Shown piece after piece: positions 1 to 6,349 of a stretch of 9,119 nucleotides of DNA. Origin of the DNA: Paracoccaceae bacterium (GTDB taxonomy: Bacteria; Pseudomonadota; Alphaproteobacteria; Rhodobacterales; Rhodobacteraceae); contig JAASTF010000116.1 in the NCBI GenBank assembly GCA_021767525.1, positions 1 to 9,119 on the forward strand, in the 5' to 3' direction. Made by a program: the position numbers and the translations under genes. The notes beneath the pieces were generated by a model that was not told the origin of the DNA, did not search any database, and saw only the letters and a list, made by a program, of their open reading frames with translations. The stretch's first letter is position 1. Each line of letters begins with the position of its first letter.

Positions 1-1387
1 AGGCGGCGGTGGTCGGCACCTCCATCCCCAGCACAAGGCAGGCCAGCGCCGTCAGCAAAAGCGAGGCCCACAGCATCCCGCCCGAGCCTTGCAGGATGAC
101 CGAGGTGATTTTCACGCCCAGGCCGGTCACGCCCAGCACACCGATGATGATCGACGCGCACAGGATGATGGCCGCGATCATCGCCACCTGTTTCGATGCG
201 GTCAGCAACGCCTCGGCCACGCGCGCGGCGGTGCGCCCGGCGTCAAAGCGCAGATCGCCCCCGGTCAGCAGCAGCACCGCGCCCGCGATGATCGCCAGGC
301 AGGCGGCGTATTGCGGGGTATACCCCAGCGCGAACATGCCCAGCAGCAGCACGGTAAAAGGGATCAGGAAGAACATCGCCGTCACCGCCACATCGCGCGG
401 CGCGGGCCGGTCGGCGGCGTCTATGCCGCGCAGATCGAACCGGGTGGCATAGGCGTTGATGCCCACCCAGACTGCCCAGAAATACAGGATCGCGGGCAGG
501 AACGCGGCGGCGATGATCTGGGTATAGGGGGTGCCGGTCAGCTCGACCATCACGAAGGCGCCCGCACCCATCAGCGGCGGCATGATCTGCCCGCCCGAGC
601 TCGCCACCGCCTCGACCCCCGCGGCCAGGCGTTTGGGATAGCCCAGCTTGGTCATCGCGGGCAGCGTGATCGCGCCGGTCGAGGCGACATTGGCGCTGGC
701 CGAGCCCGAGATCGACCCGAACAGCGCCGAGGACAAGACCGACACCTTGGCCGCGCCGCCCTTGAGCCGCCCGGCCGCGGCGGCGGCGACGTTCATGAAC
801 CCCTGCCCCGCCTCGCCCGCGTTCAGAACCGCGCCGAAAATGACAAAGATCGACACCACGCCCACCGAAACGGCCGTCAGGCTGCCCCAGATGCCGCCCT
901 CGGCAATGACCATCGTGCCCAGGAACGAACGCAAAGGCGTGCCGGAATGGCCGAACTCGCCCGGGATATGCTGGCCGAAAAAGGCGTAAAGCAACGCCGC
1001 CACGGCGACCAATGGCAGGGGCCAGCCAATGGCGCGGCGGGCGGCCTCGATCACCACGGCCAGCAGGATGACCGACAGCCAGACCTGGAAATCGCTTTCC
1101 AGGAACCCATATTGATCGCCCAGCGCGTCGGCGTTCCAGGCGATCCAGACGCTGCCCGCCACGCCCAGCGCGCAAAAAACCGCGCCCGAGGCCAGGCGCC
1201 AGCCCGTGGCGCCATAGAGAAAGATCCACGGCAGGATCAGCGCCATGTGCATCGGGCGGCTGACCAGGTTCGGGACAAGGCCGGAAAAGATCAGCCCGAT
1301 ATGAAAGGCGACCAGCACCGCCGCCAGCGCCAGAAAGACCCAGCGGGTCAGGCCGGTTTGCGGCTCGGTCAGGGTTATGTCGGTCAT
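1..1387 (-). CDS. TRAP transporter fused permease (4TM/12TM, DctQM-like), partial
   Basis: This is the inner-membrane permease of a TAXI-type TRAP transporter, which uses an ion gradient to move a solute delivered by the binding protein encoded just upstream. Reading from ATG 1387 gives 462 uninterrupted codons to the window edge, so the C-terminus is missing; fused permeases of this family are normally longer than 600 residues. Hydrophobic segments fill the chain from about residue 16. The DctQ-like part covers roughly the first 160 residues. The DctM-like core carries the family signature around residues 227-243 (SGSASANVASTGAITLP), followed by VASSGGQIMPPLMGAGAF at 261-278 and GMEVPTTAA at the truncated end. 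The start is supported by AGGGGG (1393-1398) five bases upstream. It follows the TAXI gene by 96 bases on the same strand, with a hairpin between them. The substrate is unknown. The family call is strong; the exact start is good. Confidence 0.93.
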   Translation of the reverse strand, partial: MTDITLTEPQTGLTRWVFLALAAVLVAFHIGLIFSGLVPNLVSRPMHMALILPWIFLYGATGWRLASGAVFCALGVAGSVWIAWNADALGDQYGFLESDFQVWLSVILLAVVIEAARRAIGWPLPLVAVAALLYAFFGQHIPGEFGHSGTPLRSFLGTMVIAEGGIWGSLTAVSVGVVSIFVIFGAVLNAGEAGQGFMNVAAAAAGRLKGGAAKVSVLSSALFGSISGSASANVASTGAITLPAMTKLGYPKRLAAGVEAVASSGGQIMPPLMGAGAFVMVELTGTPYTQIIAAAFLPAILYFWAVWVGINAYATRFDLRGIDAADRPAPRDVAVTAMFFLIPFTVLLLGMFALGYTPQYAACLAIIAGAVLLLTGGDLRFDAGRTAARVAEALLTASKQVAMIAAIILCASIIIGVLGVTGLGVKITSVILQGSGGMLWASLLLTALACLVLGMEVPTTAA

Positions 1388-1406
1388 CTGTGCCCCCTGT
1401 CACACC

Positions 1407-1430
1407 AAGGGCGGGGTAAACCCCGCCCTT
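1407..1430 (-). terminator. Hairpin between TAXI gene and its permease (attenuator or mRNA stabiliser)
   Basis: The arms AAGGGCGGGG (1407-1416) and CCCCGCCCTT (1421-1430) are perfect 10-bp complements around a 4-base loop. On the minus strand the hairpin lies 53 bases after the TAXI stop and 19 bases before the permease ATG. No U-run follows it on this strand, so full termination is doubtful. Stem-loops at this position commonly give a binding protein more transcript than its permease, by partial termination or by blocking 3' exonucleases. The dyad is seen directly; the role is inferred. Confidence 0.7.
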
Positions 1431-1483
1431 TGCTGTTGCGCTGACGGTGAGGGGCCGGGATCAACCCAGCCCACGCCGCATCG

Positions 1484-2443
1484 TCACATCTGCTCGTCGC
1501 TCAGGGCCATGCCGGCCTCTTGGTAATAACGGATCGCGCCGGGATGGATCTTGCCGGTGATCGTGGTCAGCATGTCGGCATCGACGCCGCCCCACCAGGG
1601 CGCGCTTTCGGCCATCTTGGCCTTGTTTTCCCAGAACGTCTTGGTCAGCTGATAGGCGGTTTCATCGTCCATCTTGGTGGTCGTGTAGGCCACCACGGGC
1701 AACGAGGTGGTGACGATGTCGCTGTCTTGCCCGGCATAAGTGCCCGCCGGGATCACCAGGCGCGTGCGCTTTGTTTCAGCCACCTGATCGTCGCTCAGCG
1801 ACAGGACAGTGACGCCGGTCGACGCCGCGGCCTCGACCACGTTGGGCGCGGGCCAGCTGCCGGCCGTCACGAACCCGTCGATCTGGCCATTCTTCAGCGC
1901 GTTGACCGCGTTCGACAGCTCGGCATCGGCGATCGTCACCTTGCCCTCAAGCCCGAAAAGGCCCAGGTATTTCTCGCCCTCGCGCGCGCCGAAACTGCCC
2001 TTGCCCAGAAGGATCGTCTTGCCCTCCATATCGGCAAAGCTGGTGACGCCCGACGCCTCGGACATGACGAAATGCATGGTCAGCGACGGGATCGGGAACA
2101 GGGCGCGGATTTCGTCGAAGGCCGGATCACCCTTGCCTTCGAACATCGCCTTGCCGCCCTGGGCCAGGCCCACCAGGCTGGGCGGGGTGGTGAACACGTA
2201 ATCGCCGCCGCGTGCGCGCACCTCCATCACGTTCTGGACCGAGCCCTGGCCCTCTTCGACGGTGACGATGATCTCGCCATCCGAACCGGCTTTCATCGCC
2301 TCGGAAATCTGCACGCCCATCTGGTAATAAGACGTGCCGGCCTTGGCCGATTTGTAGGTCACGCGCGTTTCCGCCAGTGCCGGTGTGGCCAGCATGGCGC
2401 CCGCGGCCACGGCACCCGCGGCCCATTTCAATGCGTCGAACAT
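1484..2443 (-). CDS. TAXI family TRAP transporter solute-binding protein
   Basis: This is a 319-residue periplasmic receptor that captures a solute and hands it to the fused TRAP permease downstream. The N-terminus is a clear Sec signal peptide: a short charged start, a hydrophobic Ala/Gly stretch (about residues 8-22), and a likely cleavage after ALA at 24. The mature part has the TAXI-type opening near residues 34-43 (KAGTSYYQMG), a central segment with the GKTILLGKGSFGAREG loop, and a C-terminal segment ending in KIHPGAIRYYQEAG. The length is normal for the family. The start is supported by GGGAGG (2451-2456) seven bases upstream; another ATG at 2448-2450 is out of frame and too close to the site. 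Some TAXI proteins bind glutamate or other acidic solutes, but nothing here fixes the ligand. It is the first gene of a two-gene minus-strand unit that diverges from dctP. Confidence 0.93.
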   Translation of the reverse strand: MFDALKWAAGAVAAGAMLATPALAETRVTYKSAKAGTSYYQMGVQISEAMKAGSDGEIIVTVEEGQGSVQNVMEVRARGGDYVFTTPPSLVGLAQGGKAMFEGKGDPAFDEIRALFPIPSLTMHFVMSEASGVTSFADMEGKTILLGKGSFGAREGEKYLGLFGLEGKVTIADAELSNAVNALKNGQIDGFVTAGSWPAPNVVEAAASTGVTVLSLSDDQVAETKRTRLVIPAGTYAGQDSDIVTTSLPVVAYTTTKMDDETAYQLTKTFWENKAKMAESAPWWGGVDADMLTTITGKIHPGAIRYYQEAGMALSDEQM

Positions 2444-2450
2444 TGGTCAT

Positions 2451-2456
2451 CCTCCC
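2451..2456 (-). promoter_or_regulatory. Ribosome binding site of the TAXI gene
   Basis: On the minus strand the sequence reads GGGAGG followed by seven bases and then ATG at 2443. It decides between that ATG and the out-of-frame ATG at 2450, which directly abuts the site. Confidence 0.8.
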
Positions 2457-2515
2457 TTTGATTGCGGCAACCAAACAACAGTGCGCGGGCGCGGTCAATC
2501 GCCCCCGGCATTTCG

Positions 2516-2527
2516 TTCGTTTACGAA
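2516..2527. promoter_or_regulatory. Candidate operator, TTCGT-TT-ACGAA dyad (GntR/FadR-like pattern)
   Basis: The sequence TTCGT TT ACGAA is a perfect 5-bp dyad with a 2-base spacer. The inner part, TCGT-TT-ACGA, fits the TNGT-N(0-3)-ACNA pattern described for the FadR subgroup of GntR repressors, which often control organic-acid uptake operons. A second, imperfect dyad shares its right arm: CATTTCGT (2509-2516) against ACGAATG (2523-2529). It lies about 60 bases before dctP and about 70 before the TAXI gene, so it could serve either operon. No regulator gene is present in the window. The dyad is seen directly; the operator role and regulator family are inferred. Confidence 0.4.
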
Positions 2528-2574
2528 TGTCTTGCCTCTGCCAAAATTTTCCGCAACTCTGCCGCGGCATAAAC

Positions 2575-2580
2575 GGGAGG
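2575..2580 (+). promoter_or_regulatory. Ribosome binding site of dctP
   Basis: GGGAGG lies five bases before ATG 2586. It fixes the dctP start there, although the frame stays open about 200 bases further upstream; that extension crosses the divergent region and would put extra sequence ahead of the signal peptide. Confidence 0.85.
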
Positions 2581-2585
2581 AAATC

Positions 2586-3578
2586 ATGAACAAGCTTGTC
2601 ACCGGGCTGGCCTCGGCCGCCCTGCTCGCCGTGTCGTCGCTGGCCGTTCAGGCCGCCGACACCACCATGCGCATTTCGCTGCAATTGCCGATGAAAAGCC
2701 ACCTGGGCCAGAACCTTCAGATGTTCAAGGACGAGGTCGAGGCGAAATCGAACGGCGATATCGCGGTCGAAATCTACGACAGCGCGCAGCTGTACAAGGA
2801 TAAGGAAGTGCCGCAGGCCGTCGGTTCGGGCGCGATCGAGGCGGGCGTTGCCTCGCTGACGCGCTATGTGGGGGATATCCCCATGGTCGACGTGTTCTAC
2901 CAGCCCTTCCTGCTGGACAGCGAGGAAAAGGTGCGCAAGGCCGTGGCACCCGACAGCCCGATCCGCGGCCCCATCGACGAGGCCATCAAGGACACCGGCA
3001 GCACCGTTCTGTGGTGGCAGGCCTATGGCGGCGCGATCATGCTGTCGAATGGTGGCCCGATCAAAACCCCCGCCGATATGGAGGGCAAGAAGGTTCGCGT
3101 GTTTGGCAAGACTCTGGGTGATTTCGTGACCGCCACCGGCGGCGCGCCGACGATCATCTCGGGCTCGGAGCAATACCTGGCCTACCAGCGCGGCACCGTC
3201 GATATCGGCATGACCGGCGTGTCGGGCGTGCAATCGCGCAGCCTGTGGGAAGTGATGGACACCATCACCGTCACGAACCACGCGGATATCGAGTTTATCG
3301 TGGTCGTGAACACCGATTGGTGGAACGGCCTGCCCGCCGAGCACCAGGAGATCATCAGCACGGCGGCCATGAATGCCGAAAACGCCGTGCGCGATGAAAT
3401 GGGCCAGATCGAACAGCGCGCCTATGACGCGGCCAAGGAAAACGGCATGACGATCTATACGCCCACGGCCGAGGAAATCGCCGCATGGCGCGAGGCGTCG
3501 CAGCCTGTCTATGACGCGTTCCTGGAAAAAACCGGCGAAGCCGGCCAGGCCATGCTGGACGCCGCGGCGAACTTTTAA
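2586..3578 (+). CDS. dctP: TRAP transporter solute-binding protein, DctP family
   Basis: This is a 330-residue periplasmic receptor of a tripartite ATP-independent (TRAP) transporter, which captures a carboxylate and delivers it to the DctQM membrane pair. A Sec signal peptide covers residues 1-23 (hydrophobic core ASAALLAVSSLA, cleavage after VQA). The mature chain has the usual DctP layout: an N-terminal lobe with FKDEVEAKSNGDIAVEIYDSA, the ADMEGKKVRV segment with Arg171, which matches the conserved arginine that pairs with a substrate carboxylate in this family, and a C-terminal helical part ending in AMLDAAANF. It is the first gene of the rightward operon and is separated from dctQ by a terminator hairpin. 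The mature N-terminus, as I recall those proteins, does not resemble the ectoine receptors TeaA/UehA, so I do not assign ectoine. The gene symbol is the generic family one; the ligand is unknown. Confidence 0.94.
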   Translation: MNKLVTGLASAALLAVSSLAVQAADTTMRISLQLPMKSHLGQNLQMFKDEVEAKSNGDIAVEIYDSAQLYKDKEVPQAVGSGAIEAGVASLTRYVGDIPMVDVFYQPFLLDSEEKVRKAVAPDSPIRGPIDEAIKDTGSTVLWWQAYGGAIMLSNGGPIKTPADMEGKKVRVFGKTLGDFVTATGGAPTIISGSEQYLAYQRGTVDIGMTGVSGVQSRSLWEVMDTITVTNHADIEFIVVVNTDWWNGLPAEHQEIISTAAMNAENAVRDEMGQIEQRAYDAAKENGMTIYTPTAEEIAAWREASQPVYDAFLEKTGEAGQAMLDAAANF

Positions 3579-3594
3579 TCGCTGAACCGATGGC

Positions 3595-3629
3595 AAGCCG
3601 CCCCGCGCCACAAGCGGGGCGGCTTTTTT
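3595..3629 (+). terminator. Intrinsic terminator/attenuator between dctP and dctQ
   Basis: AAGCCGCCCCGC (3595-3606) pairs perfectly with GCGGGGCGGCTT (3614-3625) around a 7-base loop, and six T residues follow (3624-3629). This is a textbook Rho-independent terminator, starting 16 bases after the dctP stop and ending 14 bases before the dctQ ATG. Because dctQ has no room for another promoter downstream of it, readthrough is needed. The likely effect is a high receptor-to-permease ratio. Confidence 0.9.
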
Positions 3630-3643
3630 GACGGGATGATCCC

Positions 3644-4141
3644 ATGCGCTTGATCTCGACCCTGGAAACCGCGATGGGCTGGATCGCGGCGGTGCTGCTG
3701 ACGGCCACGGGCGCGATGCTGACCTACGAGGTGGTGGCGCGCTATTTCTTTAACGCACCGACGATCTGGGCCGCCGAACTTAGCCAGCTGTGCCTGATCT
3801 GGGCCTGCCCCGTGGCCATGGGCTGGGCGCTTAGCCACCGGCGCCATATCCGCGTGACCGCCGTGACCGCGCAGTTGGGCCCGCGCGGGCGGCAGGTGAC
3901 CGAAATCCTGTCGCTGCTGGTGATCCTGGGTTTTTCGCTGGTCGTGCTGTTTTACGGCTGGGAGATTTTCTACGACAGTTTCGAACGGGGCCGGACCACA
4001 GGCACCATGCTGGATCTGCCCGCCTGGATCCCCGAGGCGGCGATCCCGGCCGGTTTCGCGATGCTGGCGCTGTCTTGCATCAGCTGCCTGCTGCGCGCTT
4101 TCCGCGGCGATATCCCGGGCGAGGAAAGGATCAGCGAATGA
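3644..4141 (+). CDS. dctQ: TRAP transporter small permease subunit, DctQ family
   Basis: This is the small inner-membrane subunit that forms the TRAP translocator together with DctM. It has 165 residues, the usual size, with four hydrophobic segments at about 10-30, 44-64, 86-108 and 128-152. The family pattern YEVVARYFFNAPTIWAAELS (residues 28-47) is present, with the acidic residue after the conserved Trp. The start at 3644 has only a weak ribosome site (GGGA, 3633-3636) inside a small palindrome; an in-frame ATG ten codons downstream would cut into the first membrane helix, so 3644 is preferred. The stop overlaps the dctM start as ATGA (4138-4141), which indicates translational coupling. 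Confidence 0.92.
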   Translation: MRLISTLETAMGWIAAVLLTATGAMLTYEVVARYFFNAPTIWAAELSQLCLIWACPVAMGWALSHRRHIRVTAVTAQLGPRGRQVTEILSLLVILGFSLVVLFYGWEIFYDSFERGRTTGTMLDLPAWIPEAAIPAGFAMLALSCISCLLRAFRGDIPGEERISE

Positions 4142-5412
4142 CCGTCATCATTATCCTCGTGGCGCTGTTCGCGCTTCTGCTGATCGGCGTGCCGGTGGCC
4201 TTTACCCTTGGCACGCTGGGCCTTGCGATGCTGTATCTGGGGGGCTTTTCACCGCTGATGGCCCCACAGGCGATGCTGTCGACGATGGACGGCTTCATCC
4301 TGCTGGCGGTGCCGCTGTTCCTGCTGATGTCGAACATCCTGCTGAAAGGCGGCGTGGGGCGCGACCTGTTCGCCGCGGTGCAGGCCTGGGTCGGCCATTG
4401 GCCCGGCGGCATGGCGGTGGCGACGATCATTTCGTGCGGCATCTTCGCCGCGATTTCCGGCAGCTCGGTCGCCACGGCGGCCACCATCGGCACCGTGGCC
4501 GCGCCCGAGATGATCAACCGCGGCTATAACAAGCGCTTCGTCTATGGCCTGTTGGCGGCGGGTGGGACGCTGGGCATCCTGATTCCGCCGTCTATCCCGC
4601 TGATTATATATGGCTTCGTGACCGAGGAATCTGTGATCGCGCTGTTCTTGGCGGGGATCGGCCCTGGCCTGGGCCTGATCGCGATGTTCATCGTCTATTC
4701 CATCGTCTCGGCCCGGTTCCTGCAGGATTACACCCCCGCCCCGGCGGCCACCTGGTCGGAACGTGTGACGGCCAGCCTGCGCGCCGGCCCCTCGATTTTG
4801 CTGGCCTTGGTGATCCTGGGCGGCATCTATACCGGCGTCTTCACCCCGACCGAGGCCGCCGCCATCGGCTTTGCCTTGGCGCTGTTCATCACGGCGGTCA
4901 TCCTGCGCACGCTGACCTGGGCCCATCTGTGGGAGGCGATGGTGGATTCGATGGCCACCACCGTGGCGATCCTGCTGATCATCGGCGGGGCCAAGATTTT
5001 CGGCAAGGCGATCACGCTTTACCGGATCCCGCAGGATATCTCGATCTTTCTGTCCGACGTGGCCTCGTCGCCACTGGCGCTGGTACTGGTTGTCTCGGTG
5101 GTGCTGCTGCTGATGGGCCTGGTGTTCGAGGCGCTGTCGATGGTGCTGATCATGACGCCGGTTCTGCTGCCGGCGGCGATGGGCATGGGGTTCGATCCGA
5201 TCTGGTTCGGCATCTACATGGTCATCATGGTGGAATGCGCGCTGATCACCCCGCCCGTGGGGCTGAACCTTTACGTCATACAATCGGTGACGAAATCCAC
5301 CCTGGGCGACGTGTCGCGCGGCACGCTGCCCTTCCTGTTCCTGATGCTGCTGATGGTGGTGATCCTGTACCTGATCCCCGACCTCGTGCTTTACATCCCC
5401 TTCAAACTCTAA
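4138..5412 (+). CDS. dctM: TRAP transporter large permease subunit, DctM family
   Basis: This is the large membrane subunit that carries the transport pathway; it uses an ion gradient (usually Na+) to import the solute bound by DctP. It has 424 residues, almost entirely hydrophobic, consistent with about 12 membrane segments. Diagnostic motifs are SGSSVATAATIGTVAAPEM (107-125), GGTLGILIPPS (142-152), FTPTEAAAIG in the second half, and ALITPPVGLNLYV near the C-terminus; the two halves show the inverted-repeat logic of the ion-transporter superfamily. The start ATG 4138 is preceded by AAGGA (4126-4130) at seven bases and overlaps the dctQ stop. The frame is open further upstream, but that part overlaps dctQ and has no membrane-protein character. 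The downstream lyase gene begins 10 bases after the stop. Confidence 0.95.
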   Translation: MTVIIILVALFALLLIGVPVAFTLGTLGLAMLYLGGFSPLMAPQAMLSTMDGFILLAVPLFLLMSNILLKGGVGRDLFAAVQAWVGHWPGGMAVATIISCGIFAAISGSSVATAATIGTVAAPEMINRGYNKRFVYGLLAAGGTLGILIPPSIPLIIYGFVTEESVIALFLAGIGPGLGLIAMFIVYSIVSARFLQDYTPAPAATWSERVTASLRAGPSILLALVILGGIYTGVFTPTEAAAIGFALALFITAVILRTLTWAHLWEAMVDSMATTVAILLIIGGAKIFGKAITLYRIPQDISIFLSDVASSPLALVLVVSVVLLLMGLVFEALSMVLIMTPVLLPAAMGMGFDPIWFGIYMVIMVECALITPPVGLNLYVIQSVTKSTLGDVSRGTLPFLFLMLLMVVILYLIPDLVLYIPFKL

Positions 5413-5417
5413 GGTGA
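5411..5417 (+). promoter_or_regulatory. Ribosome binding site deciding the lyase start
   Basis: AAGGTGA overlaps the dctM stop codon and lies five bases before ATG 5423. This favours ATG 5423 over the in-frame GTG at 5414, which lies inside this site. Confidence 0.7.
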
Positions 5418-5422
5418 CGCCA

Positions 5423-6292
5423 ATGGCCCAATCCCGCCCCGAAGCCCTGCGCGCCCTTCTGGCGCAGCCCGGCATCCTGACCATGCCCTGCTGTTTCGAC
5501 CCGCTCTCGGCCAAGATGATCGAGCAGGCGGGCTTTCCCCTCACCTTCATGTCGGGCTTTGCCACCGCCGCCGCGCGGCTTGGGATGCCCGATACCGGCC
5601 TCATGTCCTATGCCGAGGTGCTGGACCAGGGGCGCAACATCTGCAACGCCGTGTCGATCCCGGTAATCGGTGATGGCGATACAGGCTATGGCAACGCGCT
5701 GAACGTCAAGCGCACGGTGCGCGGCTTTGCCCAGGCCGGGTTCGCCAGCATCATGATCGAGGATCAGGTGGCGCCCAAACGCTGCGGCCATACGGCGGGC
5801 AAGTCTGTGGTGTCGCGCGACGAGGCGTATGAGCGTATCCGCGCCGCCGCCGATGCCCGCGCCGAAGGGCATGACATCCTGATCCTGGCGCGCACCGATG
5901 CCCGACACGATCACGGGCTGGACGAAGCAATCGCCCGCGCGCAGGAATTCCGCAGTCTTGGCGCCGACATCCTGTTCGTCGAGGCCCCGCGCGACGAGGC
6001 CGAGATGGCCCGCATCTGCGCCGAGATCGACGGCCCCTGCATGGCCAATATCGTCGAGGGCGGGATGACCCCCGCCCTGCCCCCGGCCGAGCTGGAAAAG
6101 CTGGGCTTCAAGATCGCGGCCTACCCGCTGACGGTGATGGCCGCCGCGATGAAGGCGATGGCCGACGCGCTTGAGGCGTTCAAGACCGGCGTGCCTGCGC
6201 CTGAAACCCTGATGAGCTTTGACGAGTTGAAAACCCGCATTGGTTTCGACGCCTATTTCGAAGAAGAACAGCGCTACGCCAAGGCGCGCTGA
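5423..6292 (+). CDS. Isocitrate lyase/PEP mutase superfamily C-C lyase
   Basis: This is a 289-residue cytoplasmic TIM-barrel enzyme of the isocitrate lyase/phosphoenolpyruvate mutase superfamily. Members cleave or rearrange 2-oxo or 2-hydroxy acids using Mg2+. Visible active-site features line up closely with PEP mutase numbering: SGFATAAARLGMPD with Asp57, the metal-binding GDGDTGYGN with Asp84 and Asp86 (residues 83-91), Glu113-Asp114, and the mobile-loop motif KRCGH at 119-123 followed by Lys127. The Cys121 of that loop is the catalytic acid in isocitrate, 2-methylisocitrate and 2,3-dimethylmalate lyases and is absent from true PEP mutase, so a carbon-carbon lyase is favoured. Oxaloacetate decarboxylase-like activity is a possible alternative. 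It is the last gene of the DctPQM operon, 10 bases after dctM, so its substrate is probably what the transporter imports. Family call firm; reaction unsettled. Confidence 0.88.
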   Translation: MAQSRPEALRALLAQPGILTMPCCFDPLSAKMIEQAGFPLTFMSGFATAAARLGMPDTGLMSYAEVLDQGRNICNAVSIPVIGDGDTGYGNALNVKRTVRGFAQAGFASIMIEDQVAPKRCGHTAGKSVVSRDEAYERIRAAADARAEGHDILILARTDARHDHGLDEAIARAQEFRSLGADILFVEAPRDEAEMARICAEIDGPCMANIVEGGMTPALPPAELEKLGFKIAAYPLTVMAAAMKAMADALEAFKTGVPAPETLMSFDELKTRIGFDAYFEEEQRYAKAR

Positions 6293-6296
6293 CAAG

Positions 6297-6323
6297 AAAA
6301 AGCCCCGGCCGATGGGCCGGGGC
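6297..6323 (-). terminator. Intrinsic terminator of the ectoine operon, in the convergent gap
   Basis: GCCCCGGCC (6302-6310) and GGCCGGGGC (6315-6323) are perfect 9-bp complements around a 4-base loop. Read on the minus strand, the stem is followed directly by TTTTT (complement of 6297-6301), giving a standard Rho-independent terminator 26 bases after the ask stop. On the plus strand the same hairpin is followed by GCAGTTAGC with no T-run, so it would stop lyase transcripts poorly or only help protect their 3' end. It starts a few bases after the lyase stop. Confidence 0.85.
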
Positions 6324-6349
6324 GCAGTTAGCAAGGTGTCTGTTTTTGG

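Larger units (their letters stand above)
2444..2585. promoter_or_regulatory. Divergent promoter region shared by the two TRAP systems
   Basis: This 142-bp gap lies between the start codons of the TAXI gene (leftward) and dctP (rightward) and must carry both promoters and leaders. It is locally AT-richer than the genes on either side, for example around 2541-2550 (CCAAAATTTT). I could not find a convincing -35/-10 pair in either direction: TTGCCT at 2532-2537 and, on the other strand, TTGACC at 2493-2498 could be -35 elements, but neither has a good -10 about 17 bases on. A short dyad lies near the middle at 2516-2527. That promoters are present is inferred from the gene layout; their exact positions are unresolved. 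Confidence 0.65.

Noticed and set aside
243..1403. Minus-strand frame of 386 codons in another phase over the permease region
   Set aside because: Its protein is low-complexity Arg/Gly/Pro. The frame from ATG 1387 reads through to the window edge with family signatures, so that is the gene.
89..1444. Long plus-strand open frames (up to about 450 codons) opposite the fused permease
   Set aside because: They are rich in Arg, Gly, His and Gln with no recognisable fold, while the minus-strand frame translates to a clean TRAP fused permease. They are a by-product of high GC.
2127..3611. A 494-codon minus-strand frame antisense to dctP and crossing the divergent gap
   Set aside because: It has no family features, covers a strong gene on the other strand and spans the promoter region. 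It is a shadow frame.
2586..5412. Assignment of DctPQM as an ectoine/hydroxyectoine importer (TeaABC/UehABC) because an ectoine operon is nearby
   Set aside because: The mature DctP does not show the aromatic and acidic N-terminal pattern that I recall for TeaA/UehA. The operon ends with a lyase rather than ectoine catabolic genes, and it converges on the ectoine operon instead of joining it.
5414..5422. GTG start three codons upstream for the lyase
   Set aside because: The GTG lies inside the AAGGTGA ribosome site and has no site of its own, while ATG 5423 is at correct spacing.
4249..5604. A 451-codon minus-strand frame antisense to dctM
   Set aside because: Its composition is dominated by Gln, Arg, His and Asp, typical of the reverse of hydrophobic membrane-protein codons. 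dctM is certain.
5423..6292. Naming the lyase PEP mutase or prpB
   Set aside because: The KRCGH cysteine argues against PEP mutase, and no prpC/prpD/acn neighbours support methylisocitrate lyase. A superfamily-level name is the honest limit.
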